A DNA stretch of 64,000 bases, taken from assembly GCA_040219935.1 (NCBI GenBank), contig JAVJUA010000040.1, forward strand, positions 1 to 64,000. The letters run 5' to 3'. This document shows, one piece after another, positions 59,954 to 64,000 of this stretch. Each line of letters begins with the position of its first letter. Positions within the stretch are counted from its first letter, which is position 1. Origin of the DNA: UBA7803 sp040219935. GTDB taxonomy: Bacteria; Pseudomonadota; Gammaproteobacteria; Pseudomonadales; Azotimanducaceae. The notes under the pieces were generated by a model that was not told the DNA's origin, did not search any database, and worked only from the letters and a program-made list of their open reading frames with translations. Position numbers and translations under genes: made by a program.

Positions 59954-61768
59954 TCAGTAGACGTCCCGCTGGTAGCGGTGCTGCTGCTTCAGGGTCTCCA
60001 GGTAGGCCTCCGCCGCGGCTCGGTCGGCGCCGAGGCCGGCTTCGATCACGTCCAGCAGGGCTTCGTGCACGTCCGGCGCCATGTGCTTGGCATCGCCGCA
60101 GACGTAGACGTGGGCGCCGCGCTCGAGCCAGGCGAACAGATCGGCGCCGCGCTGGCGGATGCGGTTCTGCACGTACACCTTCTCCGCCTGGTCGCGGGAG
60201 AACGCCACGTCGTGGCGGCCCAGCAGGCCCTGCTTGCGCATGCGCGCCCACTCGAGCTGATAGAGGAAGTCGGTGTCGAAGTTGCGGTCGCCGAAGAACA
60301 GCCAGTTGTCGCCGGCGGCGCTGCGGGCATCCCGCTCCTCGAGGAAGGCCCGGTAAGGCGCCACCCCGGTGCCCGCGCCGATCATCACCACCGGCGCTTC
60401 GTCGGCGGGCAGACGGAAGCGCACGTTCTCGGCGATGAACACCGGAACGGTCGCGCCGGGCTTCGTGGGGAAGTCGGCCAGGAAGTTGGAGGCGCTGCCG
60501 AAGTGGGGCCGGCCGAAGGCGTCGTAGCGCACCACGGCGACGGTGACGTGCACCTCGTCGGGGTTGGCCGCCAGGCTCGAGGAGATGGAGTACAGGCGCG
60601 GCGTCAGGCGCTTGAGCACCTCCACCAGATCCTGAGCGCTCGGGCTCACCGGGTGGTCGGCCAGCACGTCGATGATCTGGCGGTCGGCCAGGTAGGCGTT
60701 GAGCTCGACGCGGGCGCCGGGCTCGAGCAGCGCCTGCAGCGGCGCGACGGCGAAGCGCTCGGCGTAGCCGGCCAGGAACGTGCGCCCGAGCTGGGTCAGC
60801 TCGAGGCGGTGGGCCAGGGCCTCGCCCAGGGTCAGGCTGTCGTCGCCCAGCACCACCCGCTCGTCGGCGTCGAGGGACAGGAGCTCGAGAAACTGGCCCA
60901 CCAGGGCCGGCGGGTTGGTGGGCCAGACGCCGAGGCTGTCGCCCGGCTCGTAGGTCAGGCCGCTGTCCTCAAGGCTCAGCACCACGTGGCGCACCGTCTT
61001 GCTGGAGCCGAGGCCCGTGATCGGCTGGTTGGCCAGCACCGCGGCCGGAAACGGGTTGCGGCGCGAGTAGCTGGCGGGCGCGACGGTCACCAGATGGGGC
61101 TGCACGGCGGCACCATGAGCGTCGGCATCGTCGGCCTTGACCCGATCCAGGACGGTTGCCTGCCAGCCGGCGCTCGACTCCTCGAAGTCGACGTCGCACT
61201 CGACCCGCGGCGCGAGGCGCCTGGCACCCAGGGCTTCCAGGCGGGCGTCGAGCTGACGCCCGGTCTCGCAGTAGTCCTCGTAGCTCGAATCGCCCAGCGC
61301 CAGCACCGAGTACTCGAGCGACTCGAGCCGCGGCGCCCGCTCGCCCAGCAGGAACTCGAAGAACGGCTCGGTGCCGTCCGGTGCCTCGCCGAGGCCGTGG
61401 GTGGCCACCACGAACAGCGCCCGGGTCTCCTTCTTGAGCTGGGCCGGCTTGAACTCCGCCAGATCCACGGTGCGCGACTCGAATCCCAGGCCCTGGATGG
61501 CGGTGGCCAGCTCGGCGGCGATGCCGCGGCTGTTGCCGGTCTCGGTGGCGTAGAACACGGTCCAGGTGGGACGCACCGCAGCGGCACCGGCGGTGGCCGG
61601 TGCCTGGGGCGCGGTGGCGGCACCGGAGGCAGCGGCCGCCAGCCCGGCCAGATAACCGCTGGCCCACCAGAGCTGCTGCTGATCGAGCCGGCCCGCCAGG
61701 CCGTTCAACTCGCCGAGCAGGCGCTCGTCGGGTGCCGGAGGCGACTTCTTGAGGATCGATACGGACAC
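59954..61768 (-). CDS. cysJ: NADPH-dependent sulfite reductase flavoprotein alpha-component
   Basis: 604 residues from a GTG at 61768 (MSVSILKKSPPAPDE). Flavodoxin domain: FYATETGNSRGIAAELA and VLALGDSSYEDYCETGRQLD. The FAD/NADPH part: RLYSISSSLAANPDE, MIGAGTGVAPYRAFLEERD and the end QQHRYQRDVY. It moves electrons from NADPH to CysI. It heads the cys run; the 153-base gap to the divergent transporter gene holds AT-rich TTATTTCC and CTTGTAGCG stretches upstream of cysJ, possibly a CysB-controlled promoter, which I could not confirm. Confidence 0.96.
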   Translation of the reverse strand: MSVSILKKSPPAPDERLLGELNGLAGRLDQQQLWWASGYLAGLAAAASGAATAPQAPATAGAAAVRPTWTVFYATETGNSRGIAAELATAIQGLGFESRTVDLAEFKPAQLKKETRALFVVATHGLGEAPDGTEPFFEFLLGERAPRLESLEYSVLALGDSSYEDYCETGRQLDARLEALGARRLAPRVECDVDFEESSAGWQATVLDRVKADDADAHGAAVQPHLVTVAPASYSRRNPFPAAVLANQPITGLGSSKTVRHVVLSLEDSGLTYEPGDSLGVWPTNPPALVGQFLELLSLDADERVVLGDDSLTLGEALAHRLELTQLGRTFLAGYAERFAVAPLQALLEPGARVELNAYLADRQIIDVLADHPVSPSAQDLVEVLKRLTPRLYSISSSLAANPDEVHVTVAVVRYDAFGRPHFGSASNFLADFPTKPGATVPVFIAENVRFRLPADEAPVVMIGAGTGVAPYRAFLEERDARSAAGDNWLFFGDRNFDTDFLYQLEWARMRKQGLLGRHDVAFSRDQAEKVYVQNRIRQRGADLFAWLERGAHVYVCGDAKHMAPDVHEALLDVIEAGLGADRAAAEAYLETLKQQHRYQRDVY

Positions 61769-61887
61769 GGCACGGCTTCCCGGTGAAGGTCTGGACCGTC
61801 ACCGTAGTCACAGCGACCGAACGAGTGAAGGATCGATTCGCTACAAGGAAATAACTGCCGGTGCGCATGGGGCGGGCGTTCTGCCGC

Positions 61888-61893
61888 TATAGT
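61888..61893 (+). promoter_or_regulatory. possible -10 element for the GPH-type transporter gene
   Basis: TATAGT (five of six to consensus) lies 29 bases before the GTG at 61922, with AGGAGG in between. The -35 part is not clear. Confidence 0.4.
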
Positions 61894-61921
61894 AGCCGGG
61901 CACAGCGGCAGGAGGCGGTTC

Positions 61922-63394
61922 GTGGATGAAATGGGGCAGCCCGGACCGGCGGCCTTCCGCCGTGCCACCGAGCGCGGTGGCAGGGTGCCCACCCGCACCC
62001 GCATCTTCCAAGGGGTCGGCGCGCTGCCGGACACCTTCAAGAACTTCGCCATCAACACCTTCCTGCTGCTCTACTACAACCAGGTGCTGGGCCTGCCGGC
62101 CCTGTACGTCTCGGTGGCCCTGTTCGCGGCCCTGCTGGTGGACGCCGTCACCGATCCCATCGTCGGGTCGTACTCCGACGGCTTCCGGTCGCGGCTGGGG
62201 CGCCGCCACCCGTTCATGTACGCCGCCGCGGTACCGCTCGGCCTGTGCATCTATCTGCTGTTCTCGCCGCCCGAGCTCGGCGACGGCCTGCTGCTGGCCT
62301 GGCTGACGACGTTCGTCATCGCCACCCGGGTGTGCATGACCTTCTTCCTTATCCCCTGGAGCGCGCTGTTCGCCGAGTTCTCCGATGACTATGTGGAGCG
62401 CAGCGCCATCGTCAGCTACCGCTTCTTCTTCGGCTGGGCGGGCGGCATCACGTTCTCGTTTGCCGTCTACAGCCTGGTGTTCCCGGGCAGCGCCGAGTAT
62501 CCCCTGGGCCAGCTCAACCCGGACAGCTACCGCACCTTCGCCCTGGTGCTGGCGGTGTGCGTCACCGCGGCGGTGCTGGTCACCACCCATCTCACCCGCG
62601 ACCAGATCCCGTTTCTCATGCAGCCCCAGGGCGAGGTGGTGCGGTTCACCCTGCGCCGGGTCATGAGCGACGTCGGCATGGCGCTCGCCAACCGCGACTT
62701 CCTCATCCTGTTCTGCGCGGTGCTGGCGAGTTCGGTGGTCATCGGCACCAACGGCGCCCTCGAGATCTACATGCGCACCTACTTCTGGGGCCTCGATACC
62801 GGCAGCCTGCGCTGGCTGGCGCTGGGCTTCACCGGTGCTCTGCTCGGCATGATGACGGTGGTGCCGCTGCAGAGCCGGTTCGACAAGAAGCACCTGCTGG
62901 TGGGCTGCAGCCTGCTGCTGATCGTGCAGGGCATGCTGCTGGTGGGCCTGCGCTTCCTCGACGTGCTGCCGCCCAATGGCGACCCGGCCCTGCTCGGCCT
63001 GCTGGTGGCCGACGCCATCCTGCGGGCCTATCTGGCGACCACGGCGCTGATCATGTTCGTGTCCATGGTCGCCGATACCCTGGACGTGCAGGAGCTGAAC
63101 ACGGGACGGCGCCAGGAGGGGGTGTTCAATTCCGCCATCGCCTTCTCGGCCAAGGCCACCACGGGCGTGGGCATGCTCATCGCCGGCGCGCTGCTGGACG
63201 CCGTGGTGCTGTTCCCTCGCGGCGGGGTGGGCATCGATGTCGGCGTGATCACCCGGCTCGGCATCATCGACGGCTTCGTGGTGCCGCTGTTCAACGTGGT
63301 GTGGATGGTGCTGGCGCTGCGCTACGGGATCACCCGCGACCGCCACGACGAGGTGCGTCGCCGGCTGGTGACGCAGCGGGAGATGCCGAACTAG
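61922..63394 (+). CDS. GPH-family (glycoside-pentoside-hexuronide:cation) symporter
   Basis: 490 residues from a GTG at 61922, a few bases after AGGAGG (an ATG at 61931 is too far). About 12 membrane helices. MelB-like wording: FAINTFLLLYYNQVLGLPAL, LLVDAVTDPIVGSYSDGFRS, LGRRHPFMYAAAVPLG and a later SMVADTLDVQELNTGRRQEG, which carries the conserved D-x-x-x-x-x-T-G-x-R. The Asp-rich first helices could bind Na+ or H+. Substrate is probably a sugar or a related organic molecule; it cannot be told. Confidence 0.92.
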   Translation: MDEMGQPGPAAFRRATERGGRVPTRTRIFQGVGALPDTFKNFAINTFLLLYYNQVLGLPALYVSVALFAALLVDAVTDPIVGSYSDGFRSRLGRRHPFMYAAAVPLGLCIYLLFSPPELGDGLLLAWLTTFVIATRVCMTFFLIPWSALFAEFSDDYVERSAIVSYRFFFGWAGGITFSFAVYSLVFPGSAEYPLGQLNPDSYRTFALVLAVCVTAAVLVTTHLTRDQIPFLMQPQGEVVRFTLRRVMSDVGMALANRDFLILFCAVLASSVVIGTNGALEIYMRTYFWGLDTGSLRWLALGFTGALLGMMTVVPLQSRFDKKHLLVGCSLLLIVQGMLLVGLRFLDVLPPNGDPALLGLLVADAILRAYLATTALIMFVSMVADTLDVQELNTGRRQEGVFNSAIAFSAKATTGVGMLIAGALLDAVVLFPRGGVGIDVGVITRLGIIDGFVVPLFNVVWMVLALRYGITRDRHDEVRRRLVTQREMPN

Positions 63395-63401
63395 GGCTTG
63401 C

Positions 63402-64000
63402 TCAGAACACCTGGGCGGGCTGCTGCGCCTGGGTGGCGTGCCACGCCTGTCGGGCCCGGTCGACGTTGGCCACCAGCGCCTCCAGCTGCTCGACGGCGGC
63501 CTCGAACCAGAGGAACGCATAGGAGGTGAGGTCGGCCACCCGGGTGTCCGAGGTGTTGTCGAGCTGCATGAGCTTGCGGGGCAGCTCGCCGCTGATGCGC
63601 AGATAGCGATCGCCGAGGAGCTGCTGACACTGGTGGGCGCTGACGCAGGAGCTGGCGCTCATCATGTGGTCGAGCAGGCCGTTGGCCACCCAGCCGAGAA
63701 TGCCCCAGTCCCGGGATGCCTCACCGATGCGGTCGCGGTCGTTCTGGCTCAGATCGTGCATCGGCCGGCCGGTGCCCAGCGACAGCATCCAGATCTCGTC
63801 CAGCGCGTGCCCCATGGCCAGCGCTTCGGTGATGGCGCACAGGCTCGGATCGTTGGTGGTGAGGGCGCCGTCGATCAGCCAGCGCCGCTTCGGCGCCGAG
63901 GTGGACACGGTTGGATACAGGGTAGGCGCCGCCGTCGCCGCGTCGCAGACCTCGGTGAGCGAGGGGTTGTAGGAGGCGTCGTGGCCGCGGTTGTTCTTGA
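63402..64000 (-). CDS. patatin-like phospholipase (5' end outside the window)
   Basis: The frame stays open to the right edge, so only the C-terminal ~199 residues are seen. KNNRGHDASYNPSLTEVCDA leads to ATAAPTLYPTVS and then RRWLIDGALTTNDPSLCAIT, which has the patatin second motif with the catalytic Asp in DGA; the Ser-containing GxSxG part is outside. Further on WMLSLGTGRPM is typical. Such enzymes release fatty acids from lipids. It is convergent with the transporter gene (7-base gap). Confidence 0.88.
   Translation of the reverse strand, partial: KNNRGHDASYNPSLTEVCDAATAAPTLYPTVSTSAPKRRWLIDGALTTNDPSLCAITEALAMGHALDEIWMLSLGTGRPMHDLSQNDRDRIGEASRDWGILGWVANGLLDHMMSASSCVSAHQCQQLLGDRYLRISGELPRKLMQLDNTSDTRVADLTSYAFLWFEAAVEQLEALVANVDRARQAWHATQAQQPAQVF

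Noticed and set aside
57428..61768. Selenium or selenite link of the cys genes with the selenoprotein-like gene
   Set aside because: cysJIH is an ordinary sulfate-assimilation run; no selD, selA, selB or selC gene was found nearby.

Overview
GC-rich (roughly 70% by eye), densely packed bacterial chromosome segment. Several genes point to a gammaproteobacterium: rdgC (restricted to beta/gamma groups), a cysJ-cysI-cysH order, a YciH-type SUI1 protein, a PbpG-type endopeptidase and an AroQ-gamma/PheC periplasmic phenylalanine route. No rRNA, tRNA, CRISPR array, intact insertion sequence or prophage was recognised. I could not assign a genus.

Layout. 1-1.6 kb: the 3' end of an Rhs (YD-repeat) protein with a lower-GC toxin-like tail, an overlapping small lipoprotein gene (candidate immunity) and a frameshifted Rhs core fragment. 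1.6-7.6 kb: cell-surface sugar genes (GT2, a kinase-like protein, a GT8/ELM1 fusion, two methyltransferases). 7.6-21 kb: mixed metabolism (HDAC-like deacetylase, Baeyer-Villiger monooxygenase, 2OG oxygenase, HSL esterase, DUF4397 lipoprotein, gdhA, tspO, GST, exonuclease III, PLP decarboxylase, TTC38-like protein). 21.3-25.9 kb: a tightly coupled redox set (PQQ dehydrogenase, LLM flavin enzyme, SoxC/SoxD-like sulfite dehydrogenase). 26-33.6 kb: transporter, SDR, a P-loop-like protein paired with an MscS channel, PbpG, PEBP, MDR dehydrogenase, EVE protein. 33.6-35.5 kb: a lower-GC patch with two toxin-antitoxin pairs flanking a second decayed Rhs fragment. 36.4-38.9 kb: a periplasmic chorismate mutase-cyclohexadienyl dehydratase fusion followed by an ACT-containing, animal-type aromatic amino acid hydroxylase. 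41.4-45.9 kb: LysR/DUF4242/MddA-like genes, then an Lrp regulator divergent from hpd-VOC-FAH (tyrosine breakdown). 45.9-50.8 kb: a CYP102-type P450-reductase fusion behind a TPR lipoprotein. 51-57.4 kb: rdgC, a flavin-fold protein, an outer-membrane barrel, a D-aminoacylase, a likely selenoprotein and a GMC oxidoreductase. 57.4-61.8 kb: cysJIH sulfate assimilation. 61.9-64 kb: a GPH-family transporter and the 3' part of a patatin-like lipase.

The most notable item is the gene at 54982-55842. It is interrupted by one in-frame UGA where the surrounding motif (UPVCHQT) expects the redox Cys/Sec of the GrdB/PrdB-like family. A 7-bp perfect hairpin starts just downstream with its loop about 17 nt from the UGA, as expected of a bacterial SECIS. 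The phenylalanine/tyrosine genes also form a theme: prephenate to phenylpyruvate (fusion), phenylalanine to tyrosine (hydroxylase), then 4-hydroxyphenylpyruvate onwards (hpd cluster). No homogentisate dioxygenase is present in the window.
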